A stretch of 64,000 bases of DNA from NCBI RefSeq assembly GCF_003584015.1, contig NZ_QXFM01000112.1, positions 55,130 through 119,129 on the forward strand. The letters run 5' to 3'. The notes under the pieces were generated by a model. It saw nothing but the letters and a program-made list of their open reading frames with translations. It searched no databases and was not told the origin of the DNA. Source of the DNA: Aurantiacibacter xanthus (GTDB taxonomy: Bacteria; Pseudomonadota; Alphaproteobacteria; Sphingomonadales; Sphingomonadaceae). Below are positions 53,853 through 63,128 of this stretch, one piece after another; the first letter of the stretch is position 1, and each line of letters starts with the position of its first letter. The translations under genes and the position numbers were made by a program.

Positions 53853-53881
53853 GATATAGGTTCGCCAGCCTGTCGCGCCAA
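53853..53881 (-). promoter_or_regulatory. Putative sigma-70-type promoter for the candidate small RNA
   Basis: On the minus strand, TTGGCG (53,876-53,881) and TATATC (53,853-53,858) are separated by exactly 17 bp. Each differs from consensus in two or more positions. The site lies about 60 nt past the lolA stop and points toward the terminator at 53,723. Confidence 0.4.
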
Positions 53882-53937
53882 TGAACGGAACGCGCATTCT
53901 GTCGCTTCTATACAACTGCTGGACCCTGAGGCGCCCG

Positions 53938-54603
53938 TTACGGGCGACGGGTGCGCGGGCGCGGATCGCGATAGGAGAAGGCGGAATTGTTCACCGTCAT
54001 GCCATAGCGCTGGTTGGAGAGACGCACGGTGGTGCGGGTGTTCTGCGCATCGAGCGCGACCCAGCTTGTCAGTTGCAGCCCGCCGGGGGCTGAGCCGTTG
54101 CGCACGAACACCAGCGTCATGGTGCCATATTCGGGGCGGCCGGGGTCGCTCACCTCGATGCTGATGACGTTGCTGTTGGTGGTCGGCAGCAGCTTGCCAT
54201 AGCGGCGCACATCGCGATTCGGGTCGAGCAGCGCGCCCAGCGGCGAATTGCTGATCGGCCAGGCCTCGACCTGCTGCACATCGTAGTCGATCAGCCGCAG
54301 CGCGCGGCCATCGGAGACGACCAGCATGTTGGCCCCGTCGGAATATTCGAAGCGGATGCGGCCCGGATTCTTGAGCGTGAGTTCGCCGCGCAGGGTCTGG
54401 CCGTTGCGGCCCGTCTGTGTGAAATCGGCCTTCATCGTGGTGATGCCGCGCAGCGCGGAGACCGCGCGGTCGAGATCGTCCTGTCGCGACTGGGCGCTGG
54501 CAGGAACCGCAGTGAGCACGGCGGAGGCGGGAAGCGCACAGGCAAAAGCCGCCGCAAATGCGGCGGCCAGAGGCTTGCGTCGGGATTTGATCAAGATGTT
54601 CAT
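53938..54603 (-). CDS. lolA: Outer-membrane lipoprotein carrier protein
   Basis: The protein is 221 aa from the ATG at 54603. An export signal is present (KPLAAAFAAAFACALPASAVLTAVPASAQ). The mature part has the LolA fold pattern: TTMKADFTQTGRNGQTLRGELTLKNPGRIRFEYSDG and ALRLIDYDVQQVEAWPIS. LolA shuttles lipoproteins across the periplasm from LolCDE to the outer membrane. Confidence 0.88.
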   Translation of the reverse strand: MNILIKSRRKPLAAAFAAAFACALPASAVLTAVPASAQSRQDDLDRAVSALRGITTMKADFTQTGRNGQTLRGELTLKNPGRIRFEYSDGANMLVVSDGRALRLIDYDVQQVEAWPISNSPLGALLDPNRDVRRYGKLLPTTNSNVISIEVSDPGRPEYGTMTLVFVRNGSAPGGLQLTSWVALDAQNTRTTVRLSNQRYGMTVNNSAFSYRDPRPRTRRP

Positions 54604-54681
54604 GCGGTGTTTCCTAGTGTGCCCGCATTGAACTGTCACTGAACTGCTGGGGTTCCCCAGCATTAAGGTTCAGCGGCCAGC

Positions 54682-54849
<168 letters not shown>

Positions 54850-54985
54850 GGTCTTGCTCTCAAAGGTTTGATGGGGCCAAGGCGGCCCGAAAACAAAGAG
54901 GCGACGCCAGCGCGCCGCCCGTTGACCGCCGCCCATGGTGGAGAATCGCGCCTGAGTCAAGCGTGGCGTCACGCATTGGCGTGCC

Positions 54986-55390
54986 TTACCAGTCGATCTT
55001 GCCGCGCAATTCCTTCTTCGCGCCATGCGCCTTTTTCGACTTCAGGCGCTGCATCTTGCCCACCCGGTTGACCCGGCTCCTGGCGCGCTTCTTGGGTTCC
55101 TTGAGCGCTTCCTCGATCATCGCCGCGAGTCGTTCGCGCGCCTCGCGGCGGTTGGCCTCCTGCGTGCGGTGGGTGCGCACGTCGAGAATGATATCGCCGC
55201 TCGCGCTCATCCGGCTGCCCGCCAGCGCCTTGAGTCGGTGGAACACGGCCGGGGTGAGCCCGAGCGCATAGATATTGACGCGCAGCTGCACCGCCGTCGC
55301 CACCTTGTTGACGTTCTGGCCACCGGGGCCGGAGGCGGCGATGAAGCTTTCCTGCGCCTGCGCCATGGCCCGATCGATGATCGCGCCCAT
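54986..55390 (-). CDS. arfB: Ribosome rescue peptidyl-tRNA hydrolase ArfB
   Basis: The protein is 134 aa. The release-factor GGQ loop is seen in [20 protein letters not shown], and the C-terminal tail is strongly basic ([21 protein letters not shown]), which in ArfB/YaeJ enters the empty mRNA channel. It frees stalled ribosomes on non-stop messages. It lies 4 nt after the pseudouridine synthase gene. Confidence 0.93.
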   Translation of the reverse strand: MGAIIDRAMAQAQESFIAASGPGGQNVNKVATAVQLRVNIYALGLTPAVFHRLKALAGSRMSASGDIILDVRTHRTQEANRREARERLAAMIEEALKEPKKRARSRVNRVGKMQRLKSKKAHGAKKELRGKIDW

Positions 55391-55394
55391 GGTG

Positions 55395-56045
55395 TCAGGC
55401 CCCTAGCGCCGCGAAGTCGGCGGGAAGCGGGGCTTCGGCGGTGATCGGCGTCTTGCCTTCGCGCTGGACCGTCAGGGCGCTGGCATGGAGCATCGTGCGC
55501 GGGGCGCGCGCGTCCTTATGGCCATAGACCGGATCGCCCAGCAGTGCCGCACCAAGCCCCAGCTGCGCGTGGACGCGGATCTGGTGGGTGCGCCCGGTCT
55601 CGGGGCGGAACTCGACCAGTGTGAGGCCGCCGTCGAGCGCCTTCAGCTTGCGCCAGTGGGTGACGGCGGGCTTGCCCTTCTTGGCGGCGATCATGCGCCA
55701 CCCCTTCTCGGCGCTGCTGATCTTGGAGAGCGACAGCGCGATGGTGCCCTCTTCCTCGTCCAGCGTGCGCGCGACAATGCCGAGATAGACCTTGTCGACC
55801 AGCCGCTGTTCGAAGGCGGCGGCGAAGCGCACGTGCGCCTTGGCATTGCGCGCCAGCAGCAGGCAGCCCGAGGTGTCGGTGTCGAGCCGGTGGACCGGGC
55901 TCGGCTCGCGCTGGAAGCCGAGGCGCAGGGTCGACAGCTCTTTGACCAGCGCGTGGCCACCCTTGCGCGGAATGTCGATGGGCAGGCCGGCGGGCTTGTC
56001 GATGACGAGCGCCTCGCCGTCTTCGTAGAGAATGGGGATGTTCAT
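55395..56045 (-). CDS. RluA-family pseudouridine synthase
   Basis: The protein is 216 aa with the family's catalytic motif HRLDTDTSGCLLLARN (Asp in RLD) and the downstream RPETGRTHQIRVHAQLGLGAALLGDPVYG. It lacks an S4 domain and is close to the minimal RluA/TruC-like form. Its RNA target (rRNA or tRNA) cannot be told from sequence. It is co-directional with arfB. Confidence 0.9.
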   Translation of the reverse strand: MNIPILYEDGEALVIDKPAGLPIDIPRKGGHALVKELSTLRLGFQREPSPVHRLDTDTSGCLLLARNAKAHVRFAAAFEQRLVDKVYLGIVARTLDEEEGTIALSLSKISSAEKGWRMIAAKKGKPAVTHWRKLKALDGGLTLVEFRPETGRTHQIRVHAQLGLGAALLGDPVYGHKDARAPRTMLHASALTVQREGKTPITAEAPLPADFAALGA

Positions 56046-56073
56046 ATCCGATGCCCCTTACACCGCTCATGCC

Positions 56074-56130
56074 GAGCTTGTCGAAGCATCGTTCTTATTC
56101 GCGAAGAAAGGACAGGGCTTCGACAGGCTC
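56074..56130. repeat. Inverted-repeat intergenic element (GAGCTTGTCGAAG ... CTTCGACAGGCTC)
   Basis: Two 13-mers (56,074-56,086 and 56,118-56,130) are inverted with a single mismatch around a 31-nt loop. The first is identical to the 13-mer at 29,383. It fills the gap between the aminotransferase and pseudouridine synthase genes, which run in the same direction. Confidence 0.65.
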
Positions 56131-56147
56131 AGCACGGGCGGAGGAGG

Positions 56148-57326
56148 TTAGGCCAGCGCCGCTTCAATCCGCCGCAGGGCTTCGCTCAGCACCGCTTCGC
56201 TGGCGGCAAAGCTGATGCGGAACCCGTTGCTCCCCCCAAACGCGCTGGCCGAGACCACTGCCACGCCGTGTTCCAGCAGGTGCAGCGCCAGCTCGTTGTC
56301 GTCGCCGCCGAAGCGCTCCATCAGCGGGCTCGCGTCGATGAAGCAGTAGAACGCGCCAAGGGGCACCGGGGTCGAGAGGCCGGGAATGGCATTGATCGCG
56401 GCAACCACCAGATCGCGCCGCTGACGGAAGGTTTCGCGCCAGTCCGCCAGAAAGTCCTGCGGCCCTTCCAGAGCAGCGACCGCGGCGGCCTGACTGGTCG
56501 CAGCGGGGTTGCCCGAGGAATTGCTTTGCAGCTTGCCCATTGCGTCGATCAGCCACTTCGGGCCGGTCGCAAGGCCGATGCGGAAGCCGGTCATTGCGTG
56601 GCTTTTGGAGACGCCCGAGATGGTGCAGATCCGCTCGGCCAGATCGGGGCACAGGTTGGCAAGTGTCGCGTGGGGTTCACCGGTGTAGTTGAGCGGGGCG
56701 TAGATATCGTCGCTCAGCACCATCACCTGCGGGTGGCGGCGCAGCACCTCGGCGATCCCGAGCAACATCTCGGCGGGATAGACCGCGCCGGTGGGGTTGC
56801 CCGGACTACCAAGGATCACCCAGTTCGTGCGCGGGGTAATCAGCGCTTCGAGCTGGGCGGGGCGGAAGCAGAAATTGTCCTTGGCATAGGTCATCAGCGG
56901 CACCACGGTGCCCCCGGCAAAGCGCACCATCTGCGGATAGCTGACCCACCAGGGCGCGGGCACGATCACCTCGTCGCCTGCCGAAACGGTGGCGCAGATC
57001 GCCTCGAACAGCGCCTGCTTGCCCCCGGCGCTGACGATCACCTGCGCCGGATCCGTCGCAATGCCGAGGTCGCGTTCGAAATGCAGCGCGGCGGCCTGGC
57101 GCAGGCGGGCGGTGCCCATCACGGCGGTGTAGCGGGTGTCGCCCGCATCGAGCGAAGCCTTGGCCGCTGCGATCACATGGGCGGGGGTGTCGAAGTCGGG
57201 CTCGCCCACCGAGAGCGAGATGATGTCCCGGCCCTCGGCGCGCAGTTCCATCGCGCGGTCGGTCATGGCGGTGGTGGGTGAGGCTTCGATCCGCGAAAGC
57301 GCGGCGCTGAGCGAGGGCTTGGTCAT
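56148..57326 (-). CDS. Class I PLP aminotransferase (aspartate-aminotransferase-like)
   Basis: The protein is 392 aa. Fold-type I features are present: SLSVGEPDFDTPAHV, the PLP phosphate site SAGGKQALFEA, LGSPGNPTGAVY, SDDIYAPLNYTG, and the Schiff-base lysine in TISGVSKSHAMTGFRIG. The length and motifs match the AspC-I-gamma group; the exact substrate is not certain. Its start overlaps the pabBC stop by 4 nt. Confidence 0.88.
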   Translation of the reverse strand: MTKPSLSAALSRIEASPTTAMTDRAMELRAEGRDIISLSVGEPDFDTPAHVIAAAKASLDAGDTRYTAVMGTARLRQAAALHFERDLGIATDPAQVIVSAGGKQALFEAICATVSAGDEVIVPAPWWVSYPQMVRFAGGTVVPLMTYAKDNFCFRPAQLEALITPRTNWVILGSPGNPTGAVYPAEMLLGIAEVLRRHPQVMVLSDDIYAPLNYTGEPHATLANLCPDLAERICTISGVSKSHAMTGFRIGLATGPKWLIDAMGKLQSNSSGNPAATSQAAAVAALEGPQDFLADWRETFRQRRDLVVAAINAIPGLSTPVPLGAFYCFIDASPLMERFGGDDNELALHLLEHGVAVVSASAFGGSNGFRISFAASEAVLSEALRRIEAALA

Positions 57327-59122
57327 GCGTGAAGTTGTGCTTTCATCAGCCCGCGCACCGAATTGCCGAGCAGGAATCCATCCGCGAGGTCGTCGAGCGT
57401 CAGTTCGGCCTCCTTGGCGCGGCCCTGCTCGATCAGCGCGCGGCGCAGGACACCGGGCAACAGACCGAGGTGCAGCGGCGGGGTGAGCAACCGGCCATTG
57501 CGTTCGACAAAGATGTTGGAGAAGCAGCCTTCGGTGACCAGCCCATCGTCACGCACGAACAGCGCCTCGTGCGCCCCGGCGGTGGCGGCGACCCGGCGCG
57601 CTTCCTCGTAGAAGCCGCGGTCGGTGGTCTTGTGGCGCAGACGCCAGTCGCCGGTCACCACGGGCAGCGGCAGCGCCACGCACAGTTGCGGATCGGCTGG
57701 GGCGGTGGTGCTCAGCGCCTGCGCCTCGAACGCGAGCGCTCCGCCGCGCGAGAGCAACATACGCAGCTTGGCCGGAGTATCGAGGTCGAAGCACAGCGCC
57801 TGAATGCGGTTGCGCGCCTCGTGGCGGTCGAACGCGAAGCCGAGCGCCCTGGCGCTGGCTCCGATCCGCTCGATATGCAGGTCGAGATATTCGATACCGT
57901 TTTCGGGGTCGAAGTGCATCGATTCGAGCAGATCGTGCCCGCCCGCCGGGCCGCGCACGAAGGCGCCCTTCACGAGGCATTCGCGCCATTCGGACATGGC
58001 CTCGCTATCGGCGACGATGGCGCCGCCCACACCGAGCACGGCCTTGTGGCGCTGGTTTTCGCCGGGGGTCAGCCGCACGGTGCGGATGGCGACGTTGAAG
58101 GCGGCATCGCCATCGGGCCCGATGCGCCCGATTGCGCCGCAGTAAGGCCCGCGCGCGTCGCGTTCGACGGCGTCAATCAGCTCCATCGCGCGGATCTTCG
58201 GCGCGCCGGTGATCGAGCCGCAGGGATAGACGGCGTTAAGCAGGTCGATGGCGCTCTTGCCCGGCAGCAGCTGCGCATGCACGGTGGAGACCATGGTGTG
58301 GACGGTCGGATAGCTCTCGATTTCGAACGGATGGTCGACCGCGACGCTGCCCGCCTGCGACACCCGGCTGATATCGTTGCGCATCAGGTCAAGGATCATC
58401 AGGTTCTCGGCCTTGTCCTTCACCGAAGCGGCGAGTTCGGCGGCGAGCGCTGCGTCTTCCTCGGGGGTTGCGCCGCGCGGGCGGGTGCCCTTCATCGGCT
58501 TCAGCTTCACCGCTCCGCTCTTCAGCGTAAAGAACAGCTCGGGGCTGAACGAGAGCAGCCAGTCAGACCCGTCGAACACCACGCCGCCATAGCCCGCCGC
58601 CGCGGTGGGCCGGATCGCGGCATAGAGCGCCAGCGGATCGCCCTGCGCCGGGCCAGCGAGCGGCATGGTGAGATTGGCCTGATAGATGTCGCCCGCGCGG
58701 ATCGCTTCCTGCAAACGCTCGAAGGTGGCGCAATAGGCGCCGGGTGAGACCTGCGGTTCGAGCGGCCCGATGGAGGCGCTGCCCTCGGCCCGCGCGGCCA
58801 GCCAGCCCTCGACCTCGCCCGCCGGGATCACTTCAGGATCGCCGAACAGCCCGAACCACACCAGCGGCCCGGCTGCACCCGCGCGCGCCGGAGCCAGCGG
58901 GGCAAGCTTGCCTTCGAGCGCGAGGCCTGCCTCATAGGCAAGGTATCCGACCAGATGCCCGCCCTGTTCCTTGCGCGCCTTGTCCGCCGCGGCGAGCGTG
59001 CTCGCCACCTCATCGGGCCGCCGCGCCACGAACACCTCGCGCGGGGCGGTGAAGAGCTGGGCATCGCTCGCGCCCGTGCTGCGGGCATCGTCAAGCAGGA
59101 CAAAGGGTTGGCTGCGGTCCAT
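57323..59122 (-). CDS. pabB: Aminodeoxychorismate synthase component I fused to aminodeoxychorismate lyase
   Basis: The protein is 599 aa. The first 390 residues are a chorismate-binding domain with KLKPMKGTRPRG, NLMILDLMRNDISRV and YPCGSITGAPKIRAMELID. The C-terminal 200 residues are a class IV aminotransferase fold (PabC-like), with RLRHKTTDRGFYEEAR carrying the likely PLP lysine and VTEGCFSNIFV. Together they turn chorismate (with ammonia from a PabA not seen here) into 4-aminobenzoate for folate. This PabB-PabC fusion is common in alphaproteobacteria. Confidence 0.9.
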   Translation of the reverse strand: MDRSQPFVLLDDARSTGASDAQLFTAPREVFVARRPDEVASTLAAADKARKEQGGHLVGYLAYEAGLALEGKLAPLAPARAGAAGPLVWFGLFGDPEVIPAGEVEGWLAARAEGSASIGPLEPQVSPGAYCATFERLQEAIRAGDIYQANLTMPLAGPAQGDPLALYAAIRPTAAAGYGGVVFDGSDWLLSFSPELFFTLKSGAVKLKPMKGTRPRGATPEEDAALAAELAASVKDKAENLMILDLMRNDISRVSQAGSVAVDHPFEIESYPTVHTMVSTVHAQLLPGKSAIDLLNAVYPCGSITGAPKIRAMELIDAVERDARGPYCGAIGRIGPDGDAAFNVAIRTVRLTPGENQRHKAVLGVGGAIVADSEAMSEWRECLVKGAFVRGPAGGHDLLESMHFDPENGIEYLDLHIERIGASARALGFAFDRHEARNRIQALCFDLDTPAKLRMLLSRGGALAFEAQALSTTAPADPQLCVALPLPVVTGDWRLRHKTTDRGFYEEARRVAATAGAHEALFVRDDGLVTEGCFSNIFVERNGRLLTPPLHLGLLPGVLRRALIEQGRAKEAELTLDDLADGFLLGNSVRGLMKAQLHA

Positions 59123-59225
59123 CGCGCCTTCATCTAGCGTGTTCGCGGTGTAAGTCTATCGCTTGACCGCAAGGGGCACCCCCGCCAGTTTCCGCGCCGA
59201 CATATCCAACAGGATCGGGACCAAC

Positions 59226-60800
59226 ATGGCAGACATCTTCATCGGCAAGGATCTGACGGGCGGCAGGCAGGCGCTCAACCTTGCGCGGGCCAACCGCCAC
59301 GGGCTGATCGCGGGCGCCACCGGCACCGGCAAGACCGTGACCTTGCAGGGCCTTGCCGAGAGCTTCTCCGCCGTGGGTGTGCCGGTGTTCCTCGCCGACG
59401 TGAAGGGCGACCTTTCGGGCATCGCAATGCCCGGCTCGCCCCAGTTCAAGAATGCCGACAAGCTGGAGGCGCGGGCAAAGGAACTGGGCATGGACGACTA
59501 TGCCTATTCGGATAACCCGGTGGTGTTTTGGGATCTCTACGGCGAGCAGGGCCACCCGATCCGCACCACCATCACCGAGATGGGGCCGTTGCTGCTCGCC
59601 CGCCTGCTCGACCTGAACGAGACGCAGGAAGGCGTGCTGCAAATCGTGTTCCGCTATGCCGACGAGAACGGGCTGTTGCTGCTCGACTTCAAGGATCTGC
59701 GCGCGATGCTCGCCTGGGCATACGACAACGCGGCCACGCTTTCGGGCACCTATGGCAACGTGACGAAGCAGTCGGTCGGCGCGATCCAGCGCCAGCTCCT
59801 GAGCTTCGAGGCGCAGGGGGCGGACCATTTCTTCGGCGAACCAGCGCTCGAAATCGACGATTTCCTCACCCTCGATGACAAGGGGCGCGGCACCATCAAC
59901 GTGCTCGCCGCCGACAAGCTGATGAGCAGCCCCAAGCTCTACGCCACGTTCCTGCTGTGGCTGCTGGCCGAGCTGTTCGAAACGCTGCCCGAGGTGGGCG
60001 ACCCGGAAAAGCCGAAACTGGTGTTCTTCTTCGACGAGGCGCACCTGCTGTTCGACGATGCGCCCAAGGCCTTGCAGGACACCATCGAGCGGGTGGTGCG
60101 CCTGATTCGCTCAAAGGGCGTGGGCGTCTATTTCGTGACGCAGAACCCGATCGATATTCCCGAAGAGATCGCGGGGCAGCTGGGCAACCGGGTGCAGCAC
60201 GCGCTGCGGGCCTTCACCCCGAAGGACAAGCGCGCGATCAAGGCGGCGGCGGAAACCTTTCGGATCAACCCCGATCTCGACGTCGAGACCGCGATCACCG
60301 AACTGCGCACCGGCGAGGCGCTGGTCTCGACGCTCGACGAGGACGGCGCGCCCACGATTGTCCAGCGCACGCTGATCAAGCCGCCGCGTTCGCGGCTGGG
60401 CCCGGTGAGCGTGAAGGAGCGTGCGATCATCCAGTCGATCAGCCCGCATCAGGGTGTCTACGACGAACGGATCGACCGCGAGAGTGCCGAGGAAGTGCTG
60501 GCGGCCAAGGCGGTCGATGCTGCGGAAACCGCCGAGGAGGTGGAGGAGAAGGGCCGCGCGGAGGTGGGAAAGCGCCCACGCAAGACGACCTCGATCTGGG
60601 GCAAGGCGGCCAAGGCGGCGATGGGCGCGGCGGCTGGTTCTGCCGCGTCGGTGGCGGCGGCGGCGATCACCGGCAAGAAGAGCCGGGCGAAGCCGGGAAC
60701 GACGGCGGTGACCTCGGGGCTGGGCTCGCTCGCCACCGATCTTGCCGGGCCGATTGCAGGCCGCTTCGTGCGCAACCTGATCGGCGGGCTGATGCGCTAA
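59226..60800 (+). CDS. HerA-like ATPase (DUF853 family)
   Basis: The 524-aa protein (ATG at 59226) has Walker [13 protein letters not shown], a VKGDLSGIA segment, Walker [43 protein letters not shown], and a C-terminal Ala/Gly-rich tail ([15 protein letters not shown]). HerA/FtsK-type ATPases of this group (YjgR-like) have no settled function. The first upstream in-frame ATG would add residues of no resemblance. Confidence 0.88.
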   Translation: MADIFIGKDLTGGRQALNLARANRHGLIAGATGTGKTVTLQGLAESFSAVGVPVFLADVKGDLSGIAMPGSPQFKNADKLEARAKELGMDDYAYSDNPVVFWDLYGEQGHPIRTTITEMGPLLLARLLDLNETQEGVLQIVFRYADENGLLLLDFKDLRAMLAWAYDNAATLSGTYGNVTKQSVGAIQRQLLSFEAQGADHFFGEPALEIDDFLTLDDKGRGTINVLAADKLMSSPKLYATFLLWLLAELFETLPEVGDPEKPKLVFFFDEAHLLFDDAPKALQDTIERVVRLIRSKGVGVYFVTQNPIDIPEEIAGQLGNRVQHALRAFTPKDKRAIKAAAETFRINPDLDVETAITELRTGEALVSTLDEDGAPTIVQRTLIKPPRSRLGPVSVKERAIIQSISPHQGVYDERIDRESAEEVLAAKAVDAAETAEEVEEKGRAEVGKRPRKTTSIWGKAAKAAMGAAAGSAASVAAAAITGKKSRAKPGTTAVTSGLGSLATDLAGPIAGRFVRNLIGGLMR

Positions 60801-60812
60801 CCACGCTGCGGC

Positions 60813-61601
60813 TTAGGGACACTCGCCGATGCGACGCGCTTCGAGCATATAGGCGAAGTCAATTCGCGGCTCGCTTTCCCAGCCGGTTCCACCGCTGGCG
60901 AACTCCTGCCAGCCGAGCATGGCCGAAATCTGGCCAGCATCGTGATAGACGGCTCTTGTGAAAAGAACCTTGGTGGGTTCGCCGTTGCGGACCTGCGGAG
61001 CGACCCTGTAGCCAAAACCAAGCCCGCCATTTTTGAGCCGACGCATGCCCGACACGGCAAAGGCGCTGCCTGCGATGGCGCTTTCGCGTCGCGCGTGCTC
61101 CGTCGAAAGCAGGCTCAGCACGTCGGTTGCGAAGGTGTCCCAGTTCTTGCACGAGTCGATCGTCTGAAGTTCGTAGGCATCGAATTTTGGTTCGTACAAC
61201 CGGTCGGGCTCGCCCACGTCGCGCATCAGTTTGACCTTCACCTCCCAATTGCCGGGAACAGGGTCGGGGAACTGCTCAAGCTGCCGGTCGATCTCGTCGA
61301 GGCTGGGCGGGTTGTCGGCAACGGTTTGGGATGCGACCGACCCGCCACGACCGGGGGCAGTGCCTGTGGCGCTGAGGTATAGCGCCCTTCCACCAGCGAT
61401 CACGGCAAAGGCGCCGAGGCCGACAAGAACCCAGCGCTTGCGGCGGGAAGCGGGCGGCGGGGAGGACTTTGTCTCTGGCTGTGTATCGGCATGGGGGTGC
61501 TGCGTATTGGCAGAGCTGTCGCGCGGCGCGCCACAATTGCCGCAGAAGCGCGTCTGCGGATCGAGTTTCTCACCGCATTGCGTACAGTAGTTTCCCGCCA
61601 C
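60813..61601 (-). CDS. Zinc-ribbon membrane protein of unknown function
   Basis: The protein is 262 aa from a GTG at 61601, which has GAGGGGG 7 nt upstream. A zinc ribbon with Cys6, Cys9, Cys20 and Cys23 (YCTQCGEKLDPQTRFCGNCG) leads to a proline-rich linker, a basic patch, one membrane segment (RWVLVGLGAFAVIAGGRALYL), and a 180-residue domain beyond the membrane. That domain contains EQFPDPVPGNWEVKVKLMRDVG and ends in ECP. It is convergent with the HerA-like gene. I do not recognise the C-terminal domain. Confidence 0.7.
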   Translation of the reverse strand: MAGNYCTQCGEKLDPQTRFCGNCGAPRDSSANTQHPHADTQPETKSSPPPASRRKRWVLVGLGAFAVIAGGRALYLSATGTAPGRGGSVASQTVADNPPSLDEIDRQLEQFPDPVPGNWEVKVKLMRDVGEPDRLYEPKFDAYELQTIDSCKNWDTFATDVLSLLSTEHARRESAIAGSAFAVSGMRRLKNGGLGFGYRVAPQVRNGEPTKVLFTRAVYHDAGQISAMLGWQEFASGGTGWESEPRIDFAYMLEARRIGECP

Positions 61602-61719
61602 AGATATACCCCCTCTGTCTCAGCCTCGTGTACGCCGCCCTTGCCGACGCTACCCAAACGATCCTGTCAGAGGGTAATCGACGCGTCGACGGATGCCAAA
61701 CAGCGGGTGAGGTAAAAGG

Positions 61720-63120
61720 TCAGCCCTTCTGCGGCAGCCGCAGCTCGGCGGCGAGGCCGACGATCCGGCCATCTTCCACCCGGTTCGTCAGCGACAAGGA
61801 GCCGCCATGCTGTTCGGCAATGGCGCGTGCCAGCGTCAGGCCGAGGCCCGCGCCGCCGGTGCTGCGGTTGCGCGAGGCCTCGCCGCGCGCGAAGGGTTCG
61901 AACATTGCGGCAATCTCGCCTTCGGGAATGCCGGGGCCGTTGTCGCTCACGCAGATCGCGGCGTAGCCCTCCTCGCGGGCCAGCGAGACCTCCGCCGCGC
62001 CGCCATAGCGCAGCGCATTGTCGATCAGGTTGCGCAGCGCCCGGCGCAGCCAGGTCGCGCGCAGCGGCAGGGCGATGCGGATGGTGTCGCCCAGTTCGAC
62101 CGGTTCGCCCAGATCCTCGTACTCTTCGACCACAGAAGAGACGAGCGCGGCAAGGTCGGTCCGTTCGAGCGGGTCTTTCGCGTGGCCGACGCGGGCGAGC
62201 GACAGGATATCGTCCAGCGAGTGGGTGATGTCCTCGATGGTGGCGGCCATCTTCGCGCGCTCGGCCTCATCGTCGACGCTCTCGATCCGCACCCGCAGCG
62301 CGGCGAGCGGGGTCTTCAGGTCGTGGCCGATGGCGCCGAGCATCACGTCTTTCTCGTCGAGCAGGGCGGCGATGCGCGCTTCCATCTCGTTATGCGCCAT
62401 GATCAGCGCGCGGGTATCTTCCGGCCCCGAGGGTTCGAGCGGGGCGAGCCCCTCCGCGCGTCCGGCAAAGCGGCTCATCCGCTCGGTCAGCGCGGCGAGC
62501 GGGCGGGTGATCCGGCGCAGCAGGAAAGCAAGCCCGCCCACCAGCGCGATATAGAGCACCAGCGTTTGCAGGATCAGCCCGCCCAGCGCGCGGGTGTTGT
62601 GCTCGGGCCGGGGCACGCGCGCGACCAGCCATTCGTTTTCGCCCGCGCGCTTGAGCCCGGCGATCAGCGCGTCGTCGTCAAGCGACCAGCGGCCTTCTGG
62701 CCCGGCCACCGGCCCGGCGCGACCGCTCATCACATAGTCGTCGTCGGTCACCTTGCGCGCGAAGACCACCAGCTTGTCGATGGCGATATCCTGCGCCACC
62801 AGCACATCCTTCAGTGCGGCCTCGCGCTCGGGATCGTGCAGCTCGCCGTTCTGCAAGGGCGATTCGAGCGTGCGTTCCATGCGGATCTTGCGCCGCCCCG
62901 GATGCCCGCCGCGACCATTCCGGCCCTCGCGGAATTCGAACCGCGGGTCGGACACCAGCTGGAAGGCGAGCGAACTGATCAGCGCGGCCTCGCGGCGCTG
63001 GTGGTCGGCGCGGTAGATCAGCACGGCGGACAGCGTCTGCGCCGCCAGCAGCGCCAGCGCCACCGCCAGCAGCATCTGCCCCAACAGGCTGCGCGGCAGG
63101 AACCGGTGCATGGCGGGCAT
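61720..63120 (-). CDS. Sensor histidine kinase
   Basis: The 466-aa kinase begins at the ATG at 63120, or three codons later. Two membrane segments (LLGQMLLAVALALLAAQTLSAVLIY and LILQTLVLYIALVGGLAFLL) flank a periplasmic sensor domain. A HAMP linker (RRITRPLAALTERMSRFA) follows, then the phosphoacceptor GAIGHDLKTPLAALR, the N box NLIDNALRYGG, and the G boxes DNGPGIPEG and GGAGLGLTLARAIAEQHGG. It works with the response regulator 8 nt upstream. The signal is unknown. Confidence 0.93.
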   Translation of the reverse strand: MPAMHRFLPRSLLGQMLLAVALALLAAQTLSAVLIYRADHQRREAALISSLAFQLVSDPRFEFREGRNGRGGHPGRRKIRMERTLESPLQNGELHDPEREAALKDVLVAQDIAIDKLVVFARKVTDDDYVMSGRAGPVAGPEGRWSLDDDALIAGLKRAGENEWLVARVPRPEHNTRALGGLILQTLVLYIALVGGLAFLLRRITRPLAALTERMSRFAGRAEGLAPLEPSGPEDTRALIMAHNEMEARIAALLDEKDVMLGAIGHDLKTPLAALRVRIESVDDEAERAKMAATIEDITHSLDDILSLARVGHAKDPLERTDLAALVSSVVEEYEDLGEPVELGDTIRIALPLRATWLRRALRNLIDNALRYGGAAEVSLAREEGYAAICVSDNGPGIPEGEIAAMFEPFARGEASRNRSTGGAGLGLTLARAIAEQHGGSLSLTNRVEDGRIVGLAAELRLPQKG

Positions 63121-63128
63121 GGAAGCGC

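Noticed and set aside
53660..53881. 73-codon open frame on the minus strand
   Set aside because: It runs through the intrinsic terminator and has no coding character; the region fits a small RNA or 3' untranslated region better.
53649..53937. FMN riboswitch near ribA
   Set aside because: ribA is directly preceded by xthA coding sequence, and no conserved FMN-aptamer segments were seen upstream of either gene.
55485..57281. Open frame (598 codons) on the plus strand
   Set aside because: Antisense to the pseudouridine synthase and aminotransferase genes, crossing an intergenic repeat.
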